Assembly: GCA_030655315.1 (NCBI GenBank)
Contig: JAURVT010000040.1
Location: 1 to 64,000, forward strand
Reading direction: 5' to 3'
From: Nocardioidaceae bacterium
GTDB taxonomy: Bacteria; Actinomycetota; Actinomycetes; Propionibacteriales; Nocardioidaceae
Length of the DNA: 64,000 nt
In this document: piece by piece, positions 43,437 through 53,691 of the stretch
How positions within the stretch are numbered: position 1 is the stretch's first letter
Layout of the letters: every line of letters starts with the position of its first letter
Notes under the pieces: generated by a model
Databases searched by the model: none
The model's input: only the letters and a program-made list of their open reading frames with translations
What the model was told of the DNA's origin: nothing
Made by a program: the position numbers and the translations under genes

Positions 43437-44504
43437 GGGCGTGGGTACGGCCTCGGCCACCCTGGTGGCGATGGCCCGACCCACCTCCTCGGTGGTGCGT
43501 GCGGCGGTGCCGCGCTCGGCGATGTCGGCGACGACGGCGGCCTCGACCTCGGCGGCGGCCCGCGGCTCGTCGTGGTGCTCCAGCAGGAGCGACATCGACA
43601 GGATCGCCGCGGTGGGGTCGGCCTTGCCCTGGCCGGCGATGTCGGGCGCCGATCCGTGGACGGGCTCGAACATGCTCGGGAACGCGCGCTCGGGGTTGAT
43701 GTTGCCGCTGGCGGCGAGGCCGATGCCTCCGCTGATCGCGCCGGCCTGGTCGGTGAGGATGTCGCCGAACAGGTTGTCGGTGACGATCACGTCGAAGCGG
43801 GACGGGTCGGTGGTGAGGAAGATCGTGGCGGCGTCCACGTGGAGGTAGTCCACGGTGACGTCGGGGAACTCGGTGGCCACCTCGTCGACCAGGCGGGACC
43901 ACAGGTTGCCCGCGTGCACGATGACGTTGGTCTTGTGGACCAGCGTCAGCCTGCGGCGCGGACGGGCCTGCGCCTTGGCGAAGGCGTAGCGGACGACGCG
44001 CTCGACGCCGTACGCGGTGTTGACGCTGACCTCGGTGGCGATCTCGTGCGGGGTGCCCGCACGGATCACGCCGCCGTTGCCGGCGTAGGGACCCTCGGTG
44101 CCCTCGCGGACGACGACGAAGTCGACCTCGCCCGGGTCGCGCAGCGGTGAGGTGACCCCGGGGAAGATCCGGGTGGGCCGCAGGTTCACGTAGTGGTCCA
44201 GCTGGAACCGCAGCCGCAGCAGCAGGCCCCGCTCGAGCAGGCCGGCCGGGATCCGGGGGTCGCCCGGCTTCCCGCCGATCGCTCCGAGGACGATCGCGTC
44301 GTGGGTGACGATCTCGGCGAGCGTCTCGTCGGGCAGCACCTCGCCGGTCGCGAGGTAGTGCTCGGCACCGAGCGTGAAGCGGCGCGTGGTGATCGAGAGG
44401 TCGTGCCGGGTGGCGACCTGCTCGAGGACGCGGAGCGCCTCGTCGGTCACCTCGGGGCCGATGCCGTCGCCGGGGACGACGGCCAGGGACAGGGAGCGCG
44501 TCAT
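43434..44504 (-). CDS. leuB: 3-isopropylmalate dehydrogenase
   Basis: 356 residues. NAD-dependent oxidative decarboxylase of leucine synthesis. [88 protein letters not shown] and [20 protein letters not shown] are diagnostic. Short actinobacterial type. ATG 44504. Upstream lie two possible small genes and a strong hairpin. Confidence 0.95.
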   Translation of the reverse strand: MTRSLSLAVVPGDGIGPEVTDEALRVLEQVATRHDLSITTRRFTLGAEHYLATGEVLPDETLAEIVTHDAIVLGAIGGKPGDPRIPAGLLERGLLLRLRFQLDHYVNLRPTRIFPGVTSPLRDPGEVDFVVVREGTEGPYAGNGGVIRAGTPHEIATEVSVNTAYGVERVVRYAFAKAQARPRRRLTLVHKTNVIVHAGNLWSRLVDEVATEFPDVTVDYLHVDAATIFLTTDPSRFDVIVTDNLFGDILTDQAGAISGGIGLAASGNINPERAFPSMFEPVHGSAPDIAGQGKADPTAAILSMSLLLEHHDEPRAAAEVEAAVVADIAERGTAARTTEEVGRAIATRVAEAVPTP

Positions 44505-44586
44505 GCATCGACCCTATCGAGCGGTCTCACGATCTGGTACGCCGGTCTCGCCCGGTGGACAGCGGTGGTCATCGCGGCGGCGTCGC

Positions 44587-44706
44587 TCAGTTGTCGTCGG
44601 GGCGCTCGCCGCTGTCGCGACGGTCCATGGCGGTCTGGACGGCCGCGGTCGCACGGTCGTCGCCGCGCAGGTGGCTGGGTCCCCACTCGGGGTACATGTC
44701 GTACAT
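44587..44706 (-). CDS. 39-residue small protein
   Basis: ATG 44706 with GGAG nine bases upstream, ending 82 bases before leuB. Sequence starts MYDMYPEWGPSHLRGDDRAT and ends acidic (ERPDDN). Composition and codon third positions look coding, and I recall similar very short actinobacterial proteins starting MYDMYPEWGP, without function. Confidence 0.65.
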   Translation of the reverse strand: MYDMYPEWGPSHLRGDDRATAAVQTAMDRRDSGERPDDN

Positions 44707-44718
44707 GGTGCTGCTCCT

Positions 44719-44871
44719 TCACGTCGTGGACAGGGCTGCGGGTCCGGGACGGCCGGGACCCTGCCGATGCCACGCGCCGGTCCGACCGACGGATCGCGTC
44801 GGGAGGAGCTGGAGCCTGAGACGAGTGATGCGGATGGCGATGTCGTCCTCGCGGCGGAAGTCCCGGGCCAT
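44719..44871 (-). CDS. Possible 50-residue small protein
   Basis: Frame from ATG 44871 (GGAG seven bases upstream) to TGA at 44719, 12 bases ahead of the 39-residue gene. It begins MARDFRREDDIAIRITRLRL, a basic amphipathic helix, and ends Gly/Pro-rich. G or C at most third positions is expected by chance at this GC, so support is weak. Confidence 0.35.
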   Translation of the reverse strand: MARDFRREDDIAIRITRLRLQLLPTRSVGRTGAWHRQGPGRPGPAALSTT

Positions 44872-44880
44872 GACCGAACT

Positions 44881-44945
44881 CCGCGGCGAGGGTGGCCTTA
44901 CGAGGCCTCGCCGCGGCAGTCGATGACTACGTCGAGCTTCCGCAT
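44881..44945 (-). promoter_or_regulatory. Strong hairpin with a 15-codon frame, upstream of the small genes
   Basis: Perfect 11-base arms CCGCGGCGAGG (44881-44891) and CCTCGCCGCGG (44906-44916). A frame from ATG 44945, MRKLDVVIDCRGEAS, stops with TAA (44898-44900) in the loop. An alternative stem GGCCT/AGGCC (44894-44898, 44903-44907) overlaps it. Leader-peptide-like layout, but there is no U run and no amino-acid run. The rest of 44946-45052 shows nothing I can name. Confidence 0.45.
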
Positions 44946-45052
44946 GATGCGCCGACGTTATTCCCGTCAGGTCGTGCTGTCACCGACTTCCCGGGGTCGT
45001 CCCACGTCGTGAGACCGCGTGCCCGATCCGTGGACCGTGGGAGACTGGCGAC

Positions 45053-45616
45053 GTGAGTGCCCCCACCGACGTCCCGCCGCTGGTGGCCAGGGCTCTCGAC
45101 CTGTCCCGTCGCGAGGGCTTCATCACCTCCACCCGGACCGAGACCGGCCGTCTGCTGGCGGCCCTGGCCGCGATGCGCGTGGGCACGCTCGCCGAGCTCG
45201 GCACCGGCTGCGGCGTCGGGTCGGCCTGGATCTCCAGCGGCATGCCCGAGGGCGCGCGGGTCGTCAGCGCCGAGCTCGACCCGAGGCTGGCCGGCAAGGT
45301 GCAGCGGATCTTCGACGACGTGCCGCAGGTGGAGGTCACGGCCGGCGACTGGAGCACGCTCGAGCAGTACGCCCCGTTCTCGCTGCTCTTCGTCGACGTG
45401 CGCGACGTCAAGCGCACCGTCGACGCCGTCGCCGACCTGATGGAGCCCGGCGGCGTCGCCGTGCTCGACGACTTCACCCCGTGCCACACCTGGCCCCCCA
45501 TGTACGAGGGGCGCGTCGACACCCTGCGCGAGCAGTGGCTCACCGACGAGCGGTTCACCGCGGTCGAGGTGATGGTCGCGCCGGACGCCTCCGTCGTCCT
45601 CGCCACCCGCCGCTGA
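45053..45616 (+). CDS. Class I SAM-dependent O-methyltransferase
   Basis: 187 residues. SAM motif TLAELGTGCGVGSAWISSGMP, then VVSAELDPRLAGKVQ, LFVDVRDVKRTVD and PGGVAVLDDFTP. Similar to caffeoyl-CoA/catechol O-methyltransferase-like proteins. Acceptor unknown. GTG 45053. Convergent with the protease gene. Confidence 0.87.
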   Translation: MSAPTDVPPLVARALDLSRREGFITSTRTETGRLLAALAAMRVGTLAELGTGCGVGSAWISSGMPEGARVVSAELDPRLAGKVQRIFDDVPQVEVTAGDWSTLEQYAPFSLLFVDVRDVKRTVDAVADLMEPGGVAVLDDFTPCHTWPPMYEGRVDTLREQWLTDERFTAVEVMVAPDASVVLATRR

Positions 45617-45637
45617 CCGACCGCGCGACGCCACCGG

Positions 45638-46534
45638 TCAGAAGCAGGTGGCCAGCGGGCGCGGGCTCTGCGTGAGCGCGATCGTCGGCGACACCTTGGT
45701 GCTCGGGACGACGAAGCTGATGCCCTGCGCGTCGAGGCGCCCGGCGTCGGCGACCCCGACGACGCGGCCGTCGATGTCGAGCATCGGGCCCCCGGAGTTG
45801 CCCGGGTTGATCGCCGCGTCGGTCTGGATCAGCCCGGTGAACCGCCGGCCGGACACCACGATCTCGCGGTCCAGGCCCGACACGGTGCCCTCGGTGAGGG
45901 TCTTGGGCGAGTCGAGCGGGAAGCCGATGGCCGCGATCCTGGTGCCGGTGGCAGGCACCTCGTCGGCGACGTCGAACACGTACGCGTCGGGGACGGAGCC
46001 GTCGAGCCGGACGAGCGCGAGGTCGTCGGCCTCCGCGGCCGCCACGACGGTGCCGCCCACCCGGGTGCCGTCGAAGTCGAGGTCGATCGAGGTCGCGCCG
46101 TCGACGACGTGGTACGCCGTCACCGCGAGGCCCGGCTCCACCAGGAACGCCGTGCCGGTGCCACCCCCGGCGCAGGTGCCGACGCGTACCTGGCCCACGC
46201 CGGAGCTGACGCTCGCGTAGACCGCGGCGAAGTCCTCGAACCCGGTGGGCCCGGTGGTCACCGGCGTCGGGTCGGCGACCGTGCGTCCGTCACCGTCGCG
46301 CTGGTCCAGGACCAGGAACAGCCCGCCCGCGAGCACCGCGCCGACCACGACGACCGCCACCACCGCGATCGCGACGGACAGCCCGCGGCCGCCACCGGAC
46401 GGGCCCGCTGGCGGCGGGCCGACCTGGCGCGGCACGAGGTGGTCGGGCGCGGGCGGTGCCATCTGGGCCCCGCAGGTGGCGCACGTGCGCCGGCCCGGTG
46501 GCTGCACCGACCGGCACCTCGGACAGCTGCTCAC
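45638..46534 (-). CDS. Membrane-anchored trypsin-like serine protease with zinc ribbon
   Basis: 298 residues. N-terminal zinc ribbon CPRC-11-CATC (residues 4-20), Pro/Gly linker, one helix (VAIAVVAVVVVGAVLAGGLFLVL), then an HtrA-like protease domain outside the cell: His in LAVTAYHVVDG, Asp in ADDLALVRL, Ser in AINPGNSGGPML. All three catalytic residues are present. No PDZ domain follows. Probably an envelope quality-control protease tied to an internal zinc ribbon. Confidence 0.9.
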   Translation of the reverse strand: MSSCPRCRSVQPPGRRTCATCGAQMAPPAPDHLVPRQVGPPPAGPSGGGRGLSVAIAVVAVVVVGAVLAGGLFLVLDQRDGDGRTVADPTPVTTGPTGFEDFAAVYASVSSGVGQVRVGTCAGGGTGTAFLVEPGLAVTAYHVVDGATSIDLDFDGTRVGGTVVAAAEADDLALVRLDGSVPDAYVFDVADEVPATGTRIAAIGFPLDSPKTLTEGTVSGLDREIVVSGRRFTGLIQTDAAINPGNSGGPMLDIDGRVVGVADAGRLDAQGISFVVPSTKVSPTIALTQSPRPLATCF

Positions 46535-46598
46535 GGTCGTCCCCCTCGCCCCGAGCGGACCGCCGCGTCCGCGGCTCCCAGGGTAGGCGCCACCGGGG

Positions 46599-47300
46599 TC
46601 AGTCGCGGCCGGGCTCCGCGAGGTCGCGCGCCGGGACCGGGCCGGCCGAGCACGGCAGGTCGAGACGCACCTGCACCCACGGCAGGAACAGCTGCACCAG
46701 GGGGCCGATGGCGAGGGCGTACAGGACGGTGCCGGCGCCGACCGTGCCTCCGAGCGCGAAGCCGATCACCACCACGGTGATCTCGACGGACGTGCGGGCC
46801 ATCCGCACGCTGCACCCCGTCAGCCGGACGATGCCGAGCCAGAGCCCGTCGCGGGGTCCGGGGCCGAGGTGGGTGCCGATGTACAGCGCACCGGCGAGCC
46901 CGTTGAGGACCACGCCGGCCACGAGCATCGTGGCCGCGACCCCGACGTGGTCGGGGGTGGGCAGCACGGCGATGCCCCAGTCGGCGGCCAGCCCGATCAG
47001 CACCACGTTGAGCAGGGTGCCGAGGCCCGGCCACTGGCGCAGCGGAATCCAGAGCAGCAGGACGAGCGCGCCGACGACGATGACGACCTGGCCGAAGCTG
47101 AGCGGCACGTGGCGCGTCAGGCCCTCGTGCAGGACGTCCCACGGGTCGAGGCCGAGGCCTGCCTGGACCATCATCGCCATCGACCAGCCGTAGAGCAGCA
47201 GCCCGACGACGAGCTGCGGCACCCGTCGTCCGAGCCGCCCGGCGCGCAGCTGCGCGAGGCTCGACAGGGTGGGCGGGTCGTAGGTGCGTCGCGTGGTCAC
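46599..47300 (-). CDS. YczE-family membrane protein
   Basis: 233 residues with five helices. LLLYGWSMAMMVQAGLGLDPWDVLHEGL and GTHLGPGPRDGLWLGIVRLTG are YczE family segments. YczE proteins are usually divergent from a MocR regulator, as here. Function is unproved; links to antibiotic export or production exist in Bacillus. Confidence 0.87.
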   Translation of the reverse strand: MTTRRTYDPPTLSSLAQLRAGRLGRRVPQLVVGLLLYGWSMAMMVQAGLGLDPWDVLHEGLTRHVPLSFGQVVIVVGALVLLLWIPLRQWPGLGTLLNVVLIGLAADWGIAVLPTPDHVGVAATMLVAGVVLNGLAGALYIGTHLGPGPRDGLWLGIVRLTGCSVRMARTSVEITVVVIGFALGGTVGAGTVLYALAIGPLVQLFLPWVQVRLDLPCSAGPVPARDLAEPGRD

Positions 47301-47319
47301 CGGGCCATCGTGCCGCAGA

Positions 47320-47360
47320 ACTGGTCTGCCTTTCGATAGCCAGTCGTGCCACAGTGGTCT
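47320..47360. promoter_or_regulatory. Repeated TGGTCT half-sites between yczE and the MocR gene
   Basis: ACTGGTCT (47320-47327) and AGTGGTCT (47353-47360) are direct repeats 33 bases apart; inverse CCAGT (47340-47344) lies between. MocR regulators often bind paired direct repeats near their own start. The 53-base gap holds both promoters. Confidence 0.5.
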
Positions 47361-48823
47361 ACGTGATCGTCGCCACCGTGACCGCCGCCCGCCTCCGGGA
47401 GCTGCTCGGCCTCTCGGCCTCGGACACCCCGGGGTACCGGGCCCTGGCCGACGCCGTGCGGCTGCTCGTCGCCGAGGGGGGCCTCGCGCCGCGGACCCGG
47501 CTGCCCAGCGAGCGCGAGCTCACCGGCGCGCTGGCCGTCAGCCGCACCACCGTCACGCGGGCCTACGCCGAGCTGCGCGACGCCGGGTACCTGGTGTCAC
47601 GCCGCGGGTCGGGCAGCGTCGTCAGCCTGCCCGGGTCGGGCCTCACGACGCGTGTCTCACCGGTGCCCGAGGCGCTGGGCGTCCACCTCGACGACAGCCC
47701 CGACGGCTCCGTCCTCGCCTGGACGATCGCCTCGTCCCGCGCCGTGCCCGGGGTGGGTCGGGCGAGCGCGCTCGCGGTGCAGGCGCTGCCGGCCTACCTG
47801 GCCCAGAGCGGCTACCACCTCGCGGGCGTCCCGGCGCTGCGCGAGGCACTCGCGCGCCGCTACACCGAGCGCGGGCTGCCCACCGACCCCGACCAGGTCG
47901 TGGTGACCGCCGGGGCGCAGGCCGCGTGGACCCTGCTGATGCGCTCGCTCGCACGGCCCGGTGACCGGGTGCTGCTCGACTCCCCCACCTACCCCAACGC
48001 CGCCGACGGGGTGCGGCTCGGCGGTCTGCGCCCGCTCGGCGTGCCCCTGGACGGCGGGCGCTGGGACCTGGAGGCGCTCGGCTCCACGGTCGCCTCGGCC
48101 CGTCCCGCGCTGGCCTACCTGCTCCCGGACTTCCACAACCCGACCGGCGCGCTGATGGACGACGAGACGCGGTCGCGGCTGGGGGCGTTGCTCGGTCGAT
48201 CGGGCACCACGGCGGTCGTCGACGAGACGATGGTCGACCTGTCCCTCGACGTCGAGGAGGGCACGATGCCGTTGCCCTTCGGCGCTCACGACCGGACGGC
48301 GGTCCTGGTGGGGTCGGCCAGCAAGAGCTTCTGGGGCGGCCTGCGGATCGGCTGGGTGCGGGCGCCGCACGACGTCGCACGGCTGCTCCTGCAGCGTCGC
48401 TCGGGGACCGACCTCGGGGCGTCCCTGCTGGACCAGCTGGTGGTCAGCGAGCTGCTCGCCGACCGCGACGCCGTGCTCGTCGAGCAGCGCGACACCCTCC
48501 GCGCCGGCCGCGCGCACCTGCTGGACCTCCTCGCGACGCACCTGCCCGACTGGGAGCCGAGCCGGCCGGCGGGCGGGATGGCCCTGTGGACACGGCTGCC
48601 GGGCCGTGGCAGCACCCAGGTGGTGGCCGCGGCCGAGCGAGGGGGCCTGCTGCTGACGTCGGGGCCGCGGTTCTTCGTGGGCCCCGGCGGCGAGCAGCAC
48701 CTCCGTCTGCCCTACAGCCGCACCCCCGAGCACCTCGACGAGGCCGTCCGTCGCCTCACCCGGGCCTGGCACGCCCTCGATCGCCCCGCCCCCACCTCCC
48801 GAGCCATCTCCCTCACGGCCTGA
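47354..48823 (+). CDS. MocR-family PLP-dependent transcriptional regulator (YczR-like)
   Basis: 489 residues: GntR winged helix (ALADAVRLLVAEGGLAPRTRLPSERELTGALAVSRTTVTRAYAELRDAGYLVSRRGSGSVV) fused to an aminotransferase fold I domain. PLP segments: VVTAGAQAAWTLLMRSL, DSPTYPNAADGV, LLPDFHNPTGALM and the Schiff-base Lys in GSASKSFWGGLRIGWVR. Regulates the divergent yczE gene. GTG 47354 or in-frame GTG 47363 may be the start; neither has a ribosome site, so the message may be leaderless. Confidence 0.9.
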   Translation: MVYVIVATVTAARLRELLGLSASDTPGYRALADAVRLLVAEGGLAPRTRLPSERELTGALAVSRTTVTRAYAELRDAGYLVSRRGSGSVVSLPGSGLTTRVSPVPEALGVHLDDSPDGSVLAWTIASSRAVPGVGRASALAVQALPAYLAQSGYHLAGVPALREALARRYTERGLPTDPDQVVVTAGAQAAWTLLMRSLARPGDRVLLDSPTYPNAADGVRLGGLRPLGVPLDGGRWDLEALGSTVASARPALAYLLPDFHNPTGALMDDETRSRLGALLGRSGTTAVVDETMVDLSLDVEEGTMPLPFGAHDRTAVLVGSASKSFWGGLRIGWVRAPHDVARLLLQRRSGTDLGASLLDQLVVSELLADRDAVLVEQRDTLRAGRAHLLDLLATHLPDWEPSRPAGGMALWTRLPGRGSTQVVAAAERGGLLLTSGPRFFVGPGGEQHLRLPYSRTPEHLDEAVRRLTRAWHALDRPAPTSRAISLTA

Positions 48824-48833
48824 GCGGGAGACA

Positions 48834-48875
48834 CCGACCCCGGAGCGACGGACCGCCGGGGTCGGAGCGACGGAT
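48834..48875. repeat. 22-bp-period GCGACGGAT repeat and hairpin, first locus
   Basis: Between convergent MocR and tenA genes. GCGACGGAC (48845-48853) and GCGACGGAT (48867-48875) are 22 bases apart. A perfect 10-base inverted repeat CCGACCCCGG/CCGGGGTCGG (48834-48843, 48856-48865) surrounds the first unit and may terminate transcription in both directions. Same repeat as at 63.3 kb. Confidence 0.7.
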
Positions 48876-48880
48876 CGGCG

Positions 48881-49558
48881 TCAGGAGGCGGGAACGGCGG
48901 GCCAGGCCTCGCCGCGCCAGGAGGCGTCCCAGAACATCAGCTCGAACCGGGTGGCGCGGACGTAGGCGTCGGTCATGGCGTCCCGGACCGGCCGGGTGGT
49001 GGCGGAGCTGAGACCGTCGGCGTAGGCACTGACCTCGCGGACGGCCGCGTCGAACTCCTCGTCGGCGTAGGCCTCGATCCACTCCCGGTAGGGGTGGTCG
49101 TCGGAGGTGCCAAGGGCGGCGATCGCCGCGCCCACCTCGGCGTAGACGCGGAAGCACGGGAGCAGCGAGGCGACGGCCACCTCGACCGGCGCCGAGGCCG
49201 CCTGGGCCTGCAGCCAGCCGACGTACGCGTCGCAGGTGGGGGACGGCTCGGCGGCGCCGTGCGCGTCCGGGTCGAGACCCAGCGGCTCGAGGAACCCGCG
49301 GTGCAGGGCCCGCTCGGCCTCCACCGCTCCGGCGGCGGAGCGGGCGAGCAGCGCGATGCCGGCGGCGTCGGGGGCGCGGGCGGCCACCGCCGCGAGCGCG
49401 CGGGCGTAGCCGAGCAGGTAGTGCGCGTCGTCCAGGAGGTAGCGCGCGAAGACGTCCCGCTCGAGCGTGCCGTCGCCGAGCGCCACGACGAAGGGGTGGG
49501 CGAGCACCGCGCGGTACCACCCGGAGACGTCGCTCCAGGCGTCCTCGGACCAGCTCAT
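48881..49558 (-). CDS. tenA: TenA-family thiaminase II / aminopyrimidine hydrolase
   Basis: 225 residues, all-helical. Catalytic Cys135 in SLLPCFRVYAEVG matches the B. subtilis active Cys position. YREWIEAYADEEFDAAV and FELMFWDASWRGEAW are conserved. Salvages the thiamine pyrimidine. Last gene of thiM-thiE-thiD-tenA; ATG overlaps thiD (ATGA). Confidence 0.92.
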   Translation of the reverse strand: MSWSEDAWSDVSGWYRAVLAHPFVVALGDGTLERDVFARYLLDDAHYLLGYARALAAVAARAPDAAGIALLARSAAGAVEAERALHRGFLEPLGLDPDAHGAAEPSPTCDAYVGWLQAQAASAPVEVAVASLLPCFRVYAEVGAAIAALGTSDDHPYREWIEAYADEEFDAAVREVSAYADGLSSATTRPVRDAMTDAYVRATRFELMFWDASWRGEAWPAVPAS

Positions 49559-50367
49559 CGGGGGGACCGCCGTCCACGCAGGTGGTCGACGGGACCGTGA
49601 CCCCGGCCGACCTCGAGGTGTGCGCCCGCCTCCAGCGCCTCGGTCAGGTAGGCCTTGGCCCGCAGCACCGCCTCGCCCAGCGGGAGGCCGACGGCGAGCC
49701 CGGCGGCGACGGCGGACGACAGGGTGCAGCCGGTGCCGTGGGTGTGGGCGGTGCGCACGCGCGGGCCGGGCAGCTCGAGCACGCCGTCGGCGTCGACGAG
49801 GACGTCGACCACCGCGCCGTCGCCCGCCGCGTGCCCGCCCTTGACGAGCGCGGCGTCCGCGCCGAGGACGAGCAGCCGGCGACCGGCGGCGGCCATGTCG
49901 TCCGGGTCGACCACGGGACCACCGACGAGCGCCTCGGCCTCGGGCAGGTTGGGCGTCACCACGGCGGCCAGGGGCAGCAGCTCCTCGCGGATGGCCGCCA
50001 CCGCGTCCTCGGGGACGAGCCGGTCGCCCGAGGTCGCGACCATCACCGGGTCGAGCACGATCGTGGGCACCGGGTGCCGCCGGAGCGCGCCCGCCACCGC
50101 CCGGACCAGGACGGCGTCGCCGAGCATGCCGATCTTGACCGCGCGGACGTCGAGGTCGGCGACGACCGCCTCGTACTGGGCCACGACGAAGTCCGCCGGC
50201 ACCGGGTGGATGTCGTGCACGCCGGTGGTGTCCTGGACGGTCAGGCCGGTGACCACGGTGGCGCCGTAGACGCCGAGCTCGGTGAAGGTCTTGAGGTCGG
50301 CCTGGATCCCCGCGCCGCCCGAGGGGTCGGACCCGGCGATGGTCAGCACGACCGGCTCACGGGTCAT
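49555..50367 (-). CDS. thiD: Hydroxymethylpyrimidine (phosphate) kinase
   Basis: 270 residues of the ribokinase fold. LTIAGSDPSGGAGIQADLKTF, VKIGMLGD, LDPVMVATSG, TPNLPEAEAL, ALVKGGHA and HTHGTGCTLSSAVAAGLA (anion hole and catalytic Asp/Cys region) are diagnostic. Phosphorylates HMP and HMP-P. ATG 50367 overlaps thiE (ATGA). Confidence 0.95.
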   Translation of the reverse strand: MTREPVVLTIAGSDPSGGAGIQADLKTFTELGVYGATVVTGLTVQDTTGVHDIHPVPADFVVAQYEAVVADLDVRAVKIGMLGDAVLVRAVAGALRRHPVPTIVLDPVMVATSGDRLVPEDAVAAIREELLPLAAVVTPNLPEAEALVGGPVVDPDDMAAAGRRLLVLGADAALVKGGHAAGDGAVVDVLVDADGVLELPGPRVRTAHTHGTGCTLSSAVAAGLAVGLPLGEAVLRAKAYLTEALEAGAHLEVGRGHGPVDHLRGRRSPR

Positions 50368-51011
50368 CGGAGCACCCCGCGGCCGGCGAGCGCCTCGTCC
50401 ACCGCGGCGAGCAGCCCGCGGGCGGCTCGCTCGGGGTCGTCGGCGGCGCAGATCGCGGAGATCACCGCGACGCCGTCGGCCCCGGCGCGCACCACCGCGG
50501 CGGCGTTGGACGCGTCGATCCCGCCGATGCCCACGACCGGCAGCGTCGTGCCCGAGCGCAGGGCGGCGACGCCGTCGAGGCCCAGCGGCGGCGCGGTGTC
50601 GGTCTTGCTGGGGGTGGACCACACCGGGCTCGCCGCGAGGTAGGACGCGGAGTCGACCTCGGCGGCGTCGTCCAGCTGGCCGGCGTGCTCGACCGACCAG
50701 CCGACCAGCGCGCCCGACCCGAGACGGTCGCGGGCGTGGGCCGCGGCGGCATCGGACGTGCCGACGTGGACGCCGGCCCCCACGATCGCCGCCGCCTCGA
50801 CGTCGTCGTTGACCACGAGGGGCACGCCGGCCGGGTCGAGGACCTCCAGCAGGGCCCGGGCCGTGGCCACGCGCTCGTCGGTGGTGGCGGTCTTGTCGCG
50901 GAGCTGCACCGTCGTCACGCCCCCGGCGACGGCGGCGGCGACGACCTCGACGAGGTCGCGTCCCTCCGGCACCGGGCCCGTGACGAGGTACAGACGCAGG
51001 TCAGGCCTCAT
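50364..51011 (-). CDS. thiE: Thiamine-phosphate synthase
   Basis: 215-residue TIM barrel. LYLVTGPV, VTTVQLRDKTAT, LVVNDDVEAA, GVHVGTSD, YLAASPVWSTPSKTD and VVGIGGIDASN line the active site. Joins HMP-PP and thiazole phosphate. Overlaps thiM by 11 bases and thiD by four. Confidence 0.94.
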   Translation of the reverse strand: MRPDLRLYLVTGPVPEGRDLVEVVAAAVAGGVTTVQLRDKTATTDERVATARALLEVLDPAGVPLVVNDDVEAAAIVGAGVHVGTSDAAAAHARDRLGSGALVGWSVEHAGQLDDAAEVDSASYLAASPVWSTPSKTDTAPPLGLDGVAALRSGTTLPVVGIGGIDASNAAAVVRAGADGVAVISAICAADDPERAARGLLAAVDEALAGRGVLR

Positions 51012-51810
51012 CGACCACGACGCGCAGGTGCGATGCGAGCGCGTCGGCGTCGATCGTCGAGAGCTCGTCGACGAGCATCCACCGCAGTGATCCGGGACCG
51101 TGCGCGCGGGCGCCGGCCCGTCCCCCGGCGGCCGCGAGGATGCCCAGCGCCGCCACGGTCGCCTCGAACGGGTCGGCCTCGACCGCGCAGAAGGCCCCGA
51201 CGAGGGCCGAGGCGGAGCACCCGAGCGCGGTGATCTGCGGCATCCGCGGGTCACCGCCGTGCACGTGCGCGACGCGTCGCCCGTCGGTGACGACGTCGAC
51301 CGCTCCGGTGACCGCGACGACCAAGCCCGTGCTGCGGGCGAGGTCGACGGCCACCGCGACGTCGCCGAGGTCGCCGTCGGCGTCGACGCCGCGACCGTGG
51401 GACTGCTGCGTCGCGATCGCGAGGACCTCGCTGGCGTTGCCGCGGACGACCGTGGGCCGGTGCTCCATCAGCGCGGCGACGGTCTCTCGCCGGTAGGCGG
51501 TGGCGCCGACGGCCACCGGGTCGAGCACCCAGGGGGTGCCGCGGTCGTGGGCGACGGACGCCGCGTCCGTCATCCCCTCCACCCACGGCGGCGACGGGGT
51601 GCCGATGTTCACCACGACGGCGGCGGCGAGGGCGGCGAACTCCCCCGCCTCGCGACGGTCGTGGACCATCGCCGGGGACGCCCCGGCAGCCAGCAGGACG
51701 TTGGCGGCGACGTCCATCGAGACGTAGTTGGTGAGGCACTGCACCAGGGGCGTGCGGGCACGCACCTCGGCATGGACCTGGCTCACGCGGTGGAGCGCGT
51801 CGGCGGACAT
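51001..51810 (-). CDS. thiM: Hydroxyethylthiazole kinase
   Basis: 269 residues. VQCLTNYVSMDVAANVLLAAGASPAMVHD, NIGTP, WVLDPVAVGATAYRRE, RGNASEVLAIA and MPQITALGCSASALVGAF are ThiM signatures; the catalytic Cys is in GCSASA. Salvages thiazole. ATG 51810 preceded by AAGGGAG and a TPP riboswitch. First gene of the operon. Confidence 0.94.
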   Translation of the reverse strand: MSADALHRVSQVHAEVRARTPLVQCLTNYVSMDVAANVLLAAGASPAMVHDRREAGEFAALAAAVVVNIGTPSPPWVEGMTDAASVAHDRGTPWVLDPVAVGATAYRRETVAALMEHRPTVVRGNASEVLAIATQQSHGRGVDADGDLGDVAVAVDLARSTGLVVAVTGAVDVVTDGRRVAHVHGGDPRMPQITALGCSASALVGAFCAVEADPFEATVAALGILAAAGGRAGARAHGPGSLRWMLVDELSTIDADALASHLRVVVDEA

Positions 51811-51819
51811 CGGGCTCCC

Positions 51820-51901
51820 TTCGCCGGAACGACCCGGATCAGGTTCGGCGGGTGTGATCTCAGCCCCCTCGGTAGGGGCACCCCGGCCTCGTGGTCCCGA
51901 G
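51820..51901 (-). ncRNA. TPP riboswitch (THI element)
   Basis: On the minus strand: GGGGTGCCCC, then GGGGCTGAGATCACACCC, then GAACCTGATCCGGGTCGTTCC. CTGAGA and the ACCTGATC box are the universal pyrimidine- and phosphate-binding parts of TPP riboswitches. It ends about ten bases before the thiM start, so it probably hides the ribosome site when TPP is bound. Confidence 0.95.
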
Positions 51902-51926
51902 CGTACTGGGGACAGCAGGACGACGA

Positions 51927-51966
51927 GCAGCACCCCGCCCAGCGCAGCGGCTGGACGGGGTGCTGC
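51927..51966 (-). terminator. Hairpin downstream of ilvC
   Basis: Perfect 11-base arms GCAGCACCCCG (51927-51937) and CGGGGTGCTGC (51956-51966) with an inner CCAGC/GCTGG stem. It lies 111-150 bases after the ilvC stop and upstream of the thi riboswitch. A second small stem (GCCGCCC/GGGCGGC) touches the ilvC stop. No U run. Confidence 0.6.
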
Positions 51967-52076
51967 GAGCCTCGCTCCACGATCTCCGCGGTGCGAGAGG
52001 CCGTGCTGGGCAAGGCCGAGGAGCGACGGCGAACTGGTCTCGTTCGCCGAGCGACGAGAACGCCGCCCAGGGCGGC

Positions 52077-53687
<1,611 letters not shown>

Positions 53688-53691
<4 letters not shown>

